From an uncultured Bacilli bacterium (GTDB lineage Bacteria > Bacillota_I > Bacilli_A > RFN20 > CAG-826): a stretch of DNA of 64,000 nucleotides. A program made the position numbers and the translations under genes. The stretch's first letter is position 1. Each line of letters begins with the position of its first letter. Positions 28,100 to 36,869 of this stretch are shown in pieces. The stretch lies in assembly GCA_934168325.1 (NCBI GenBank), contig CAKPNG010000001.1, positions 62,001 to 126,000 on the forward strand, in the 5' to 3' direction. The notes below the pieces were generated by a model. It searched no databases. It was given only the letters and a program-made list of their open reading frames with translations, and had not been told where the DNA came from.

Positions 28100-28447
28100 A
28101 TGAAAAAGACGCATAATTTTTGTAAGCGTGTTGTTATTTTCTGCATTACTTTTATTGTACTTTATATAATTGTTGCAGTTGCTTTTAATTTTTTACTTCA
28201 AATTGAATTAAGCCCAACTTTAACTACTTGTGTTTTTGGCTTTTTTGGAACTGAATTAGGAGCCTGTGCTTTTGTTCGTATTATGTAGGGAAAATACGAA
28301 CAAGTTGAAATACAAAAACAAGAGATTGCACCAGACATTATACCGCCTTCCGCAGTCAATAATCAAATAGTTGAATCAACTGAAAATTATGATGAAGATA
28401 ATGGGACAACAGCTCAACAGCTTATTGATAAATTATTAAAATATTAA
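28100..28447 (+). CDS. Two-helix membrane protein, possible holin (one TAG read as Gln)
   Basis: 115 residues. Two membrane segments (VVIFCITFIVLYIIVAVAF and LTTCVFGFFGTELGACAFV) are followed at FVRIM-Q-GKYEQ by a hydrophilic tail (IPPSAVNNQIVESTENYDED). With TAG as a stop the tail would be lost. Size and topology fit a holin or small membrane protein of phage. It is the last gene of the fibre transcript, before a strong terminator. Confidence 0.6.
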
Positions 28448-28454
28448 AAAAAAT

Positions 28455-28486
28455 AGAGAGCTTTATTCATTAAAGCTCTCTTTTCT
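28455..28486 (+). terminator. Terminator ending the fibre cluster
   Basis: AGAGAGCTTTA-TTCAT-TAAAGCTCTCT then TTTCTTT. It lies between converging genes and could serve both strands. Confidence 0.85.
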
Positions 28487-28490
28487 TTAC

Positions 28491-29606
28491 TTATTTAAGT
28501 TGATCCCAATCACATTCTTGCCACTGTTTATCTTCTCTAAATCCAATCATTTTAGCGTGACGGAGACCGCCCGCGTCAGTATCAAATCTTTCCATTGAAG
28601 TAATTTCAATTACTTTACCTTTATAGTCTTTATAGTTGGCTTTAATTTCTTCAGTCAATCCACTCAACCAACCAATTGGAGTAATTTTTCCATCTTTAAT
28701 TACTCCTATTTCCAAGCTCCCCGCCCAACCATAATAATAGCTTTTTGTAATAGGCATAAGTGAAGTCATACCTTCATCATATTTTCTCCAAAGTCGTTCA
28801 TTAAATTTTTCACCAGTGCGAGCGTCTTCCCAATATTTCCATTCTTCAATTTGTTTACCTGTGTAAGCTTTAGTAGGTGCTGCGGCACGACCTGTAAAGA
28901 AACAATCAATTGTATTAGAAAGTTCTTTTTTAATTTTTATTGTCATGCGGGCTGGCGTTCTTTTTTCATAAATTGGACAATCTTTTCGAGTTATTACAAC
29001 ACCTTCGAGATCTTTTGCTAAATATTCACTAATTTTATCCCAGAGTTCAGCTCCTTCATAATAAGTAGCAAAATCGACATAAGGATAATTTCCATAAATT
29101 GAATTATTTATTTTATTAAGAACTCTTATGCGGTCTTCAATCGGTTTAGACATATAGTTTTCGCCTTTCCAAGCACAAACATCAAAAACATAAAAGTGAA
29201 GGAATTTATTTTGTTCTTGCTGGCGAGCAATACATTTTTCTTTAAGACAGCCCAAAAGCGAAGTGATTTTTCTGCTTCCTTCATCATTTGGCAAATAAAT
29301 TTCTCCAATGAGGCAAGTCCCATTGGGAAGAGATTCGAACCAGTTTCTCAATTGCGGAACCCATTCGTGTTTATCTACTGGTTCTCCTTTAACATTTTTA
29401 TCGCGGGCGACCATAAAGATATTGCCGTCATCATCCTTAATAACACGCTGATAATATCCATCTCTTTTCAAGGCTCCAACATAACGTCCGCTAAAAATTA
29501 AATCATAAGTTTCTTGCTTTTTATCTTTTTTGTAGTTAAGAGGGAATTGCCAGTAACGCATTGCCTCCATATCTACAAAATTTTTATTGCCAATATAACC
29601 TTCCAT
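28491..29606 (-). CDS. ATP-dependent DNA ligase-like protein
   Basis: 371 residues with the nucleotidyl-transfer motif LKRDGYYQ (KxDG, motif I, near residue 47), then CLIGEIYLP (motif III-like), DLEGVVITRKD (motif IV) and MTIKIKK (motif V). A C-terminal OB-like domain follows (GSLEIGVIKDGKITPIGWLSGL ... GKVIEITSMER). It would seal DNA nicks during replication. It is the last gene of a minus-strand operon with the nucleotide kinase-like and RNase H genes. RNA-ligase activity cannot be excluded from motifs alone. Confidence 0.85.
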   Translation of the reverse strand: MEGYIGNKNFVDMEAMRYWQFPLNYKKDKKQETYDLIFSGRYVGALKRDGYYQRVIKDDDGNIFMVARDKNVKGEPVDKHEWVPQLRNWFESLPNGTCLIGEIYLPNDEGSRKITSLLGCLKEKCIARQQEQNKFLHFYVFDVCAWKGENYMSKPIEDRIRVLNKINNSIYGNYPYVDFATYYEGAELWDKISEYLAKDLEGVVITRKDCPIYEKRTPARMTIKIKKELSNTIDCFFTGRAAAPTKAYTGKQIEEWKYWEDARTGEKFNERLWRKYDEGMTSLMPITKSYYYGWAGSLEIGVIKDGKITPIGWLSGLTEEIKANYKDYKGKVIEITSMERFDTDAGGLRHAKMIGFREDKQWQECDWDQLK

Positions 29607-29607
29607 T

Positions 29608-30123
29608 TTATTCTCCTTTTACAATCATTTGATAAAAGTTTTCAGCTTTATCAATTAACATATCAATATCTCCATCGTTATCAATATAATAATCATAAGT
29701 GTAATCTTTTACATCATTGTCGGCGTGATTTGACTGCTTTACAGCATTGAGACAAGGGCGGTTAATGAAGATCGTTTTGGCCCCTAATCTATCAACCATT
29801 TTTTGAATTTCTTTAGGCTCTCTAACCATTACAAAAATTAAAACAGGTTTGTCATCTTTATTATAAAATTCAATTTCTTTGATACGGTTTTCTATATCAA
29901 AATAAGGAACATCATTCCATTCAGTTAAAAGGTCTTTTAAGTCGCTTAAAAACTTGCGGTTTTTAGAAGTCTTTGTGCCATCCCAACCAGCAACACGGGC
30001 GACCTGCTTTACTAAATCGACACTACTCATTTTGAAAATACCATCATGGCGAGCACTTATCATATCAACAAAACTATCCTTGCCCGCGGTAGGATAAGAA
30101 TTTAAAACAAATATATGTATCAT
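29608..30123 (-). CDS. P-loop nucleotide kinase-like protein
   Basis: 171 residues. Walker A NSYPTAGKDSF at the N-terminus, MSSVDLVKQVARVAG in the substrate region, VLIFVMVREPKEIQKM and a C-terminal acidic end. Layout is like deoxynucleoside monophosphate kinases of phages (T4 gp1-like). It probably helps make dNTPs for replication. Its start overlaps the end of the RNase H gene by 4 bases. Confidence 0.7.
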   Translation of the reverse strand: MIHIFVLNSYPTAGKDSFVDMISARHDGIFKMSSVDLVKQVARVAGWDGTKTSKNRKFLSDLKDLLTEWNDVPYFDIENRIKEIEFYNKDDKPVLIFVMVREPKEIQKMVDRLGAKTIFINRPCLNAVKQSNHADNDVKDYTYDYYIDNDGDIDMLIDKAENFYQMIVKGE

Positions 30124-30593
30124 TCTATATTATAACTCCTTGCTATTGCGTCTGCTCGCTCATTTCCTTCAAGACCGCTATGACCCTTTACCTTTTTAAA
30201 AGTAAAATCACTGTCTTCAAAAAAAGGAATAAGCTTTTTCCAAAGGTCAATATTTGCGACTTTTTGTCCTTTAGAATTAACCCAATTATTTTTTATCCAT
30301 TTTACATACCATTTTTGTTCATAACAATTAATGCAGTAAGCACTATCACTATAAACTTCACAACTAAAGAAAATTGCGTGATTTCGTAATTCAGTTGCTC
30401 GCTGGCAAAGTTTAATCATAGCTGTCATTTCAGCTCGTTGATTAGTTTGAACTTCGCCTTCCAACAAACCTCCTTTGCTTTCTTCATATGCAACATCTTT
30501 TTCAGTATAACTAATGAAGTAACCCCAAGACGCTCGAGCGCCTTCTCGCCCATTTTTTGAAGCACTACCATCACAATAACCTACTATTTTCAT
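30120..30593 (-). CDS. rnhA: Ribonuclease HI
   Basis: 157 residues. Catalytic residues are visible in order: YCDGSASKNG (Asp), NQRAEMTA (Glu), VYSDSAYCIN (Asp) and KVKGHSGLEGNERAD (His loop and final Asp). It removes RNA from RNA:DNA hybrids such as Okazaki primers. Length is standard for RNase HI. It overlaps its neighbours at both ends, so translation is coupled. Confidence 0.92.
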   Translation of the reverse strand: MKIVGYCDGSASKNGREGARASWGYFISYTEKDVAYEESKGGLLEGEVQTNQRAEMTAMIKLCQRATELRNHAIFFSCEVYSDSAYCINCYEQKWYVKWIKNNWVNSKGQKVANIDLWKKLIPFFEDSDFTFKKVKGHSGLEGNERADAIARSYNIE

Positions 30594-30985
30594 TAAAGAA
30601 CAGCTCCTTTCTTATAGTAGTTTTCATAAATGTCTTTTGCGGTAAAGTCAGTATTAAAGCGTTGAAATTCTCTTTCAATTAGTTTTTTAAGCTCATTGAT
30701 AGGACAATTAACAGGTGCGGTCGTGCGTTGGAGTCGTCCAAAAATTTTTGCTTCTGTAAGGGCATTAAAATCGCGTTTATTAGCATTTATTTTTACTGGA
30801 ATATTTACAACTCCACAAGCATCTTTAATGATGCGATAAACACACTTATTTTCATCTGTGAGCGGGGCACCATCAATTATGATGGATTTATAATGGGCTT
30901 TTTGATTAAAATAATAATTATAAATTGTCCCATATTGATAAGCAATTACTTTATCAAACATATTATATTTTTCAATATCAGTCAT
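30593..30985 (-). CDS. Hypothetical protein heading the RNase H/ligase operon
   Basis: 130 residues. YRIIKDACGVVNIPVKINANKRDFNALTEAKIFGRLQR looks like a mixed alpha/beta or nuclease-like core, with CPINELKKLIEREFQRFNTDFTAKDIYENY following. I do not recognise a family. It is the first gene after a strong promoter and its TAA overlaps the RNase H start, so it probably acts in nucleic-acid metabolism. Confidence 0.55.
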   Translation of the reverse strand: MTDIEKYNMFDKVIAYQYGTIYNYYFNQKAHYKSIIIDGAPLTDENKCVYRIIKDACGVVNIPVKINANKRDFNALTEAKIFGRLQRTTAPVNCPINELKKLIEREFQRFNTDFTAKDIYENYYKKGAVL

Positions 30986-31020
30986 TATAAAATTCTCCTT
31001 TTTCTTTTATTTCTAATATA

Positions 31021-31049
31021 ATTATAATATAAATACTGAAAAAAGTCAA
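31021..31049 (-). promoter_or_regulatory. Promoter of the RNase H/ligase operon
   Basis: Minus-strand TTGACT, 17 bases, TATAAT, about 36 bases before the 130-aa gene. Confidence 0.82.
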
Positions 31050-31110
31050 GTTTTCAAATGAATTTTTGACATTATTTTGAGAAAATAAAAAAATAAAGGA
31101 GGAATTTCTA

Positions 31111-31527
31111 ATGGGTGAAGAAATTAATATTTATGTAAAAACTCTTCTTGAGGGTATCGCAGTTCCTTGCGTTATATTTTTAACTCAAATTATTGTTCGT
31201 TTTGTTGCGACTTATATGAACAAATTAAAAGAACAGCAGAAAAATGAAGAATTAAATAAATATTTTGATATTGTTCAAGATGCTATTATTAAATCTGTTC
31301 TTACAACCAACCAAGTTTTTGTTGATAACTTAAAAGGAAAGAACTTGTTTGATGAAGACGCTCAAAAGAAAGCTTATGAACAGACCCGTGATAGAGTTTT
31401 AGCAATTATTACCGATAGTCAAAAAGCTTTAATTGAAAGTGCTGTTGGCGATTTTGAGAAGTGGCTTAAAGCCCAAATTGAGGCTCAAGTGGTCGCCGCG
31501 AAGAAGGCAAAAGCAAATGAAATTTGA
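31111..31527 (+). CDS. Holin of LLH type
   Basis: 138 residues: one N-terminal membrane helix (LLEGIAVPCVIFLTQIIVRFV), then a long charged helix with IIKSVLTTNQVFVDNLKGKNLFDEDAQKKAYEQTRDRVLAII. The TNQxFVDxLKxxxxFDxxxQKxAF pattern is characteristic of phage LLH-family holins. It would permeabilise the membrane at lysis. AAAGGAGG lies 7 bases before ATG. It overlaps the C39-like peptidase gene by 11 bases, a typical holin-lysin pairing. Confidence 0.82.
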   Translation: MGEEINIYVKTLLEGIAVPCVIFLTQIIVRFVATYMNKLKEQQKNEELNKYFDIVQDAIIKSVLTTNQVFVDNLKGKNLFDEDAQKKAYEQTRDRVLAIITDSQKALIESAVGDFEKWLKAQIEAQVVAAKKAKANEI

Positions 31528-32125
31528 CAGTAAGAAAAATTTTTATTATAATAAAGATAAATTGTCAGGGTTTTTTCAACAAAACCCTGATTGTTTATCT
31601 CAAAACTTATATATTGAAAAACAAGGTCGTTTAGGTATATTTAAGTTTGGCTGTTCAACTGTTGATAAAGTTGGATGCGGGGCTATCGCTGTTTATAATG
31701 CCTTAAAAGGAATGAAAGTTCCAACAACTTTTGATGAAGTTATTTGTATTTGTGAGCGTTATGCGAACTTTGGCGGAAAATTAGGAACAAAGCCTTCGGG
31801 CATTTCAAAATTATTTTCTGAAATTGGTATGCGGGCGACGCAGTATTCTTCAATCAGGCAATTAATATCTGCGAATCCAGAGCAAGGTATTATTTACTAT
31901 TTAAGAGGATTTAGTGGAGCACATTATATATCCTTTACCCGTGCCGGCACTAATAAAAAAGGTGAGCCTACATATTATTTCCACAACATTGAACAATATG
32001 AGTTTTACGATAAACAACAAATAAAAGGCAAAATTTATTTAGTTCCGAAAGCAATTACCCTTTTGGAATTTGACAAATCGAAAAAATTTATGTATAATAT
32101 ATATTGGAAAGTAAATAAAAAATAA
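31517..32125 (+). CDS. C39-like (papain-fold) cysteine peptidase, possible lysis or maturation enzyme
   Basis: 202 residues from ATG 31517, inside the holin 3' end. Putative catalytic Cys lies in KVGCGAIAVYNAL and His in FSGAHYISFTR, followed by YYFHNIEQYEFY; this is the C39/BtgA-like peptidase pattern. No signal peptide is visible, so holin-dependent release fits. Whether it cuts peptidoglycan bridges or a protein is unclear. Confidence 0.7.
   Translation: MKFDSKKNFYYNKDKLSGFFQQNPDCLSQNLYIEKQGRLGIFKFGCSTVDKVGCGAIAVYNALKGMKVPTTFDEVICICERYANFGGKLGTKPSGISKLFSEIGMRATQYSSIRQLISANPEQGIIYYLRGFSGAHYISFTRAGTNKKGEPTYYFHNIEQYEFYDKQQIKGKIYLVPKAITLLEFDKSKKFMYNIYWKVNKK
32070..32098 (+). promoter_or_regulatory. 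Promoter inside the end of the C39-like gene
   Basis: TTGACA, 17 bases, TATAAT, serving the HTH gene at 32163. Confidence 0.7.
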
Positions 32126-32162
32126 TTTTATTTATACATTATTTAAATAGGAGGGAAAAAAG

Positions 32163-32462
32163 TTGGCGACAAAAATCAATCAGTCCGATATAAAACAAAT
32201 TAACCAGCTCTATTATCAGTGCCACAACTATTCTCAAGTGGCAAGAGAGATGGGTATTAGCCCTTCCACAGTTAAGAAGTATGTGCAAGTTGACTATAAA
32301 CCGATTGATGAATCAAAAATTAAACATATCGCAATTACTGATGTCCCTCGCACCTTTAATGCTGAAATTTTTCATAAAATTGCAGACATTGATATTCTTT
32401 GTCTTACTGATGAAGAAAAAGAAGAATTGAATTATATGAAGGAGTGGGAAATAGAAATATGA
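32163..32462 (+). CDS. Helix-turn-helix DNA-binding protein
   Basis: 99 residues from TTG with AGGAGGG seven bases upstream. The N-terminal HTH is clear: IKQINQLYYQCHNYSQVAREMGISPSTVKKYV, like resolvase or IS-type HTH_23 motifs. The C-terminal half is not recognised. Probably a phage regulator or small terminase-like DNA-binding protein. Its TGA overlaps the next ATG (ATGA). Confidence 0.65.
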   Translation: MATKINQSDIKQINQLYYQCHNYSQVAREMGISPSTVKKYVQVDYKPIDESKIKHIAITDVPRTFNAEIFHKIADIDILCLTDEEKEELNYMKEWEIEI

Positions 32463-32869
32463 AAGAAGTTAAATATTTTGATTATATGGAAAGTTCTACT
32501 CCTAATAAATATATAATTACTTATGACCCCGATAAAGGTTTCCCAATCACTTATACTTCGGGGAGTTTTGCTGTGCTGCCCGCGAGGCTTATGAATTTAA
32601 CTTATCCAAATTATTTGCGACTTTGTCGTGATGAGTTTGGAGCCGAAATTATAGGTAAAAATAGCGGTTATCCCATTGTTTATTTTCCTAAAGGCAAAAA
32701 TTTGTTTCAATTTATACATCTCCTTAACTCACGGGCAGCCGCAGTAAAATGGGAAAAAGAAGAATTAGATAGCTACAAAGAAAAAGTAGAATATTTAAGA
32801 AAGAATTATCCACAAACCCTGAAACGCTTTGAAGAAAGGAACGGTGAGATTGGTTATGAATTTAAGTAA
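32459..32869 (+). CDS. Hypothetical protein
   Basis: 136 residues. Contains TYTSGSFAVLPARLMNLTYPNYLRLCRDEFGAEIIGKNSGYPIVYF and a C-terminal charged coiled region (VKWEKEELDSYKEKVEYLRKNYP). No family recognised. Coupled to the HTH gene by ATGA, with GGAGTGG upstream; it overlaps the next gene by 14 bases. Confidence 0.6.
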   Translation: MKEVKYFDYMESSTPNKYIITYDPDKGFPITYTSGSFAVLPARLMNLTYPNYLRLCRDEFGAEIIGKNSGYPIVYFPKGKNLFQFIHLLNSRAAAVKWEKEELDSYKEKVEYLRKNYPQTLKRFEERNGEIGYEFK

Positions 32870-33692
32870 AGACATCATCGAAAGAATCGGTTATTGGAGT
32901 GGTTGGAGTCAAGAAAAAGTTGATGAGGCGACCGCCCGCGAAAACTTAACTTTTAAAGATGTATTAGAGTCTAATGAAATATCTGATGCAATTAAACATT
33001 GGGTTTATTCTATGGCTCTTCTTTCTTCTGAAGGCCACATTCTTTATGAAAAGTATTTTCAGCTTGAAAATAGTGAGTTTATTTATTCCAGTCAAAAAGT
33101 TAAAAATAGTTATCGTGTTCTTGATAGCGACCATATCTATGATAGTCAAATGATAAAGAATAGCCGTTATATTACTAATAGCTATATTGTTGAGAATAGT
33201 GAAGGTATTGATAACTGTGAAGGCGTTTTTAACTCCCATGACATTAATGATTGTAAAAATTTGCATGACTCTACTTATTGCGAACGAGTTCATAGTGGAT
33301 ATTGGAATCAAACTTGCATTGATGGTAATTGGTTGATTAGTTGCCGTAATTGCTGCAATTGCTATTTTTGCAACAGTGTAGGAGCAGATAGCCAAATTTC
33401 TTATAATTTAATTTGTTGCTATAATTTTACTAATTTTGATAAAGACAAATTTTATTTATTCAATAATGAAATTCCGCAAGAAATTTGGGAACAAGTAAAA
33501 AGAAAATTGACTCGTGAGCTTTTTAATGAATGTCAATGGACTTATATAACTCGCATTCCTACTTGTGGCACTAATAAATTGTTTAGTAAAATAGATAATA
33601 AAAATTTTTTGAAAATAATGAAGTCTTTGCCCAGTTATGATGCAAAGCTTATGTATAATATCACTCTTGTTGGTGATTTTTTAACTAATTGA
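32856..33692 (+). CDS. Repeat protein with predicted beta-helix, phage conserved hypothetical
   Basis: 278 residues. The middle (about 70-170) is built of 6-7-residue repeats of the form N/D-S-x-x-hydrophobic (FIYSSQKVKNSYRVLDSDHIYDSQMIKNS), turning into Cys-rich repeats (NCCNCYFCNSVG). Such spacing predicts a right-handed beta-helix. The ends are globular. I place the start at 32856 (AAGGA and GGTGAG upstream). Function unknown; beta-helices often bind other proteins or mimic DNA. Confidence 0.6.
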   Translation: MNLSKDIIERIGYWSGWSQEKVDEATARENLTFKDVLESNEISDAIKHWVYSMALLSSEGHILYEKYFQLENSEFIYSSQKVKNSYRVLDSDHIYDSQMIKNSRYITNSYIVENSEGIDNCEGVFNSHDINDCKNLHDSTYCERVHSGYWNQTCIDGNWLISCRNCCNCYFCNSVGADSQISYNLICCYNFTNFDKDKFYLFNNEIPQEIWEQVKRKLTRELFNECQWTYITRIPTCGTNKLFSKIDNKNFLKIMKSLPSYDAKLMYNITLVGDFLTN

Positions 33693-33705
33693 GGTGATTA
33701 ACTTT

Positions 33706-34983
33706 ATGAAAGAAATTAACTGCCCCGCTAGTGCCCAACTTATGATGATGCCAATGATGAGTGGCACTATCGCGGCGGGCTTTAAGAATAAAAAATATTA
33801 GGAAGCTTATAAATTTCCTCACTATGGCGTTGATTTTGATAGTCGATATGGTGAAGATTTTAAAGTGGTGGCTTCTGGTAACGGAACAGTAATTGGGGTT
33901 GAGAAAAACTTAAACAATTCTTTAGGTTGTATTTGTGTTATATAGTATGATAATGTTTATAACCCGACCACTAAAAAAATTGAAAGTTATGTGTTCCGCT
34001 ATTATCATATGGCTTAGCTTTATGTTAAGAAAGGCGATAAGGTAAAAGCTTATGACCAATTAGGACAAGTAATTAATCATAAGTGGTGGAATCATGTCCA
34101 TGTAGAAATTGATTCCGATATTAAATATCCTTTCTATACCCCGCAGGTTGCAGAAAAATCTTCAGCATTGTTAATTAGAAAAGGTGCGACTGATTCCTCT
34201 TTATTAAACCCTATGACGGTGTTAGTTGTTGGAAGGCAGCAATCTATGATGGTTCATAATTTGGCTATTTATGCGGACCATACATCTGATGCTCCTCGAT
34301 TTGTGGAAGGGTTGCCCGCGCCAACAATTCCAACTGAACCTAAACCGCAACCTAAACCTCAAGTTCAAGTTCAAGACAAAACCTTACCTATTCTTCCAAT
34401 TAATGACGCAAAGCTGACTTGTGGCTATAAAAATCCACTTTACTATCAGCAATATGGAATTAGACATTATGGTTGCGATTTAGTTTCTGTCTCGAACAAA
34501 CGAGAAATTTATGCGTCAGCGGATGGTAAAGTAATCGCTGCGGGCTGGGATGGGACTAATACTCCAGCCTATCCAAACGGTAATAACTCAGGTTGTGGTT
34601 ATGTTCTTATAATTGTTTATCCAAACATTAAAATCAAAGGGACGCAAAAAACTGGAGCCACTTTCACTTATCTTCACTTAAAAGAGCAACCAGTTGTAAA
34701 AGTTGGCAGCCAAGTTAAACAAGGACAATTATTAGGCTATTATGGAGATACTGGTTCAATGGTATTTGGTGCTCATTTGCACTTACAAATAGATACGGAT
34801 ACAAAATATCCTCAATATTGTATGGGAATGGGTAGCGGGCATCGTATTTTAAAGCATGGCACAGTAGATAGCACAGTTAATCCTATGGATATTCTTTATT
34901 TAGGAAAAAATCAATCTATCATTGGCGGGCGCTATCCCGCGTAGTATGACAGAAATGACCTGCAAAAACTTGAAAAAATTTAA
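33706..34983 (+). CDS. Double M23 (LytM-type) peptidoglycan hydrolase (four TAG read as Gln)
   Basis: 425 residues with two tandem M23 domains. Domain 1 has HYGVDFDSRYGEDF (His and Asp ligands) and NHVHVEID (HxH). Domain 2 has HYGCDLVSVS and GAHLHLQID (HxH). A Pro-rich linker (PTEPKPQPKPQVQVQ) separates them. TAG occurs at NKKY-Q-EAYK, CVI-Q-YDN, YHMA-Q-LYV and RYPA-Q-YDR. The first three lie in domain 1, so a host unable to suppress TAG makes no enzyme. GAGGTG precedes ATG 33706. It is a likely endolysin or tail-associated lysin. Confidence 0.85.
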
Positions 34984-34998
34984 AAATTGTTATATAAT
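34970..34998 (+). promoter_or_regulatory. Promoter of hairpin RNA 1
   Basis: TTGAAA, 17 bases, TATAAT, overlapping the stop of the M23 gene. Confidence 0.7.
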
Positions 34999-35004
34999 AA
35001 TTAT

Positions 35005-35105
35005 AGAAAAGTTGAGAGAGCAATAAACTTTTTTGTGTTAGTTTTAACGAGTGCGCTGGCGGGCCGCGTAGTAGTCCGCTAAAGTTATCTCTCAGCTCTT
35101 TTAAA
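35005..35105 (+). ncRNA. Hairpin RNA 1 (promoter-driven, about 100 nt)
   Basis: No ORF. GTTGAGAGA (35011-35019) pairs with TCTCTCAGC (35088-35096), and AACTTT pairs with AAAGTT inside. The apex is GC-rich (GCGGGCCGCG...CCGC). It ends in CTCTTTTAAATTT just before the next promoter. The start motif GTTGAGAGA recurs in RNA 2 eight hundred bases on, so this is a small RNA or a leader element. Confidence 0.5.
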
Positions 35106-35106
35106 T

Positions 35107-35135
35107 TTGACTTTTTATAAAATTTATGATATAAT
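35107..35135 (+). promoter_or_regulatory. Promoter of the 205-aa gene
   Basis: TTGACT, 17 bases, TATAAT. Confidence 0.82.
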
Positions 35136-35168
35136 ATTTATAGAAAGTAAAGAAAGAGAGTTGAGGTT

Positions 35169-35786
35169 ATGGTTGATTTGCTGAACAGAGACAATGAACG
35201 CAATTATACAAATTCTGATTATTCAACATATAATTGTGGCGGTTTCGCTTTAGAAACTTATTCTTGGTATCAGCCCCTTGATGGATACAGTTCAACAATT
35301 GAAATTTTAAACAATGCGGGACTGTCATTTTTAGACCGTAGTCAAATTGATGCTTATCCTGAATTTTATGACTATATGACTCAATTTATGGTTGAAGATT
35401 TGATTATGCCTCGTATGATGATAGATTTTAAAGACCGCCATCTTCATCGAGTTAAAGGACGAGAGCAAGTCGATTTTGCTAATGAAAATTTAATTTCATT
35501 GCGAGTTGGCATTGAATTTAGTCTTGATGAAGATGAAACAGCTTGGTGGGCTGATGATTTTGATTTTCACTATCGTCTTTATCAACCACAATTTGATTTG
35601 TGGTATGAGAAATGTGGGAAAAATCATCCTCATATCGCTCCAAAAAATTGGGATGAAAATTTTCTTTATAATAGTGATATTTATTATTTTGCAATCGCCG
35701 CGAAGAACTCTAATTTAATTTTTGAACAAAATAAAGAGCCAGTAATCATTGAAGATGATGGCTATGAAAATTTGATTTTTCTCTAA
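35169..35786 (+). CDS. Hypothetical protein, possible papain-like fold
   Basis: 205 residues. A Cys-Gly-Gly motif near the start (YNCGGFALETYSWY), long helices, then DDFDFHYRLYQPQFDLWYEKCG. A conserved Cys in NCGG(F/Y)A and a downstream His in an F-H-Y-R strand is the layout of some cysteine-peptidase or amidase-like phage proteins, but I cannot confirm a family. It has its own promoter and lies between two hairpin RNAs. Confidence 0.55.
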   Translation: MVDLLNRDNERNYTNSDYSTYNCGGFALETYSWYQPLDGYSSTIEILNNAGLSFLDRSQIDAYPEFYDYMTQFMVEDLIMPRMMIDFKDRHLHRVKGREQVDFANENLISLRVGIEFSLDEDETAWWADDFDFHYRLYQPQFDLWYEKCGKNHPHIAPKNWDENFLYNSDIYYFAIAAKNSNLIFEQNKEPVIIEDDGYENLIFL

Positions 35787-35800
35787 AATTTTGATATAAT
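35772..35800 (+). promoter_or_regulatory. Promoter of hairpin RNA 2
   Basis: TTGATT, 17 bases, TATAAT, overlapping the 3' end of the 205-aa gene. Confidence 0.7.
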
Positions 35801-35807
35801 ATTTATA

Positions 35808-36080
35808 GAAGTTGAGAGAAAAGAGTTTCTTATTTTCCTTTCTGACTCTTTTCTCTCTCGACCTCTCCTATAAAACAGGCACAACGCGTAAAGTGAAGTG
35901 GCGGTTCCAACCCCGCGTAAATGTTGAGGATAGGAGATTCTGACAAAGTTTCTGAAATCACGGTGGAGTGGTTGCCCATCGGAGAGAATACTTTATTCAT
36001 AGTAAGATTGTCGCTTACGGTGAGAAGTGTTTGAACATAAATAGCAACCTGTCCTACCCCATTAAATGTTAGAGAGGAGT
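35808..36080 (+). ncRNA. Hairpin RNA 2 and structured leader
   Basis: About 270 nt without a convincing ORF. It begins with a long hairpin: GTTGAGAGAAAAGAG (35811-35825) pairs with CTCTTTTCTCTCTCGAC (35846-35862). GC-containing helices follow, such as GCGG-TTCCAAC-CCGC near 35921, and inverted pieces CTCTCCTAT/ATAGGAGA. It precedes the zinc-ribbon gene at 36087, so it could be that gene's leader or an independent RNA. Confidence 0.45.
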
Positions 36081-36086
36081 TTTGTG

Positions 36087-36275
36087 ATGTATATTTGTCC
36101 GATTTGTCGTAGAGAATATACAACGGATGAAGCTGTTGCAAAGTGTTTTTTAAGATGCTGGCACGAAGAGCATCCTTCTCAAAAATCCCAGCCAGCTCCG
36201 CATAGTGAAGATATTTTTGACCGTAAGGTTAATAAAGATATTTTTACTTTTTTTAATTCATTTAAGAAAGGATAA
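36087..36275 (+). CDS. Small zinc-ribbon protein
   Basis: 62 residues from ATG 36087 (GAGGAG upstream). MYICPICRREYTTDEAVAKCFLRCWHEEH has CxxC and CxxxC/H pairs for one zinc. The tail is DRKVNKDIFTFFNSFKKG. Small zinc proteins like this are frequent in phage early regions; no specific role is known. Confidence 0.62.
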   Translation: MYICPICRREYTTDEAVAKCFLRCWHEEHPSQKSQPAPHSEDIFDRKVNKDIFTFFNSFKKG

Positions 36276-36278
36276 ACT

Positions 36279-36632
36279 ATGCACGAAGTAAAGGTAAAGA
36301 CACATTTAATAATTACGGACATTCATAATGAATATCATATGAATTGGTGCGGAAAAGTTCTTGACACGAAACCACTACTAAATGATATAGGTTTGCCTAC
36401 TTTTGTTGTAGTGGGAAGTAAAGGACGAGTAGAAGTTAATACGGTAGATATGAAATATCTTGAAGATTGTGCCAAGAGATTGACCAATCCTCGCGGACGC
36501 TTAGCAATTAGTTATGACAGCGCTAATGTCTATATTAAAGAGACAAATGGAGCCGAAAGGCTAATGGGCGTTCTATTTCATAGACGAGTAAAGACTTTCG
36601 CACCAATGTATGATGGGGTTTATTGGGAGTAA
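36279..36632 (+). CDS. Hypothetical protein
   Basis: 117 residues, beta-rich: VKTHLIITDIHNEYHMNWCGKVLDTKPLL, FVVVGSKGRVEVNTVDMKYLEDCAKRLT, RGRLAISYDSANVYIKE. No family recognised. It is the last protein gene before the tRNA array and follows the zinc-ribbon gene by 3 bases. Confidence 0.58.
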   Translation: MHEVKVKTHLIITDIHNEYHMNWCGKVLDTKPLLNDIGLPTFVVVGSKGRVEVNTVDMKYLEDCAKRLTNPRGRLAISYDSANVYIKETNGAERLMGVLFHRRVKTFAPMYDGVYWE

Positions 36633-36642
36633 AGAATAAAAT

Positions 36643-36719
36643 GAGGCGGTAGTCCAACGGCAGCAGACAATGGACTTAAAATCCATCAAGTGAGGGTTCG
36701 AATCCCTCTCGCCTTACCA
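36643..36719 (+). tRNA. tRNA-Leu(UAA)-like, short variable loop
   Basis: Full cloverleaf: acceptor GAGGCGG/TCGCCTT, D stem GTC/GAC, anticodon stem ATGGA/TCCAT with loop CTTAAAA (anticodon TAA at 36677-36679), T arm GAGGG-TTCGAAT-CCCTC, encoded CCA. It would read UUA. Bacterial tRNA-Leu normally has a long variable arm, but here it is only five bases, so charging with leucine is uncertain. Confidence 0.82.
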
Positions 36720-36869
36720 TTAGGTTTTTCAACCTACCCTTAAAATTGAGATTAGAATAAAACACAAAGATGATGCTTTGAAGTATAAAAGCGGTCCGCA
36801 CTTTTAGTAAGATTTTTTAATTATATAAATCCTATTTTATCCCATTATTTCTTGGAAAGGAGCAGAAAA

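Noticed and set aside
35830..36141. Minus-strand ORF of 103 residues
   Set aside because: No ribosome site, odd composition, and it covers the structured leader of the zinc-ribbon gene.
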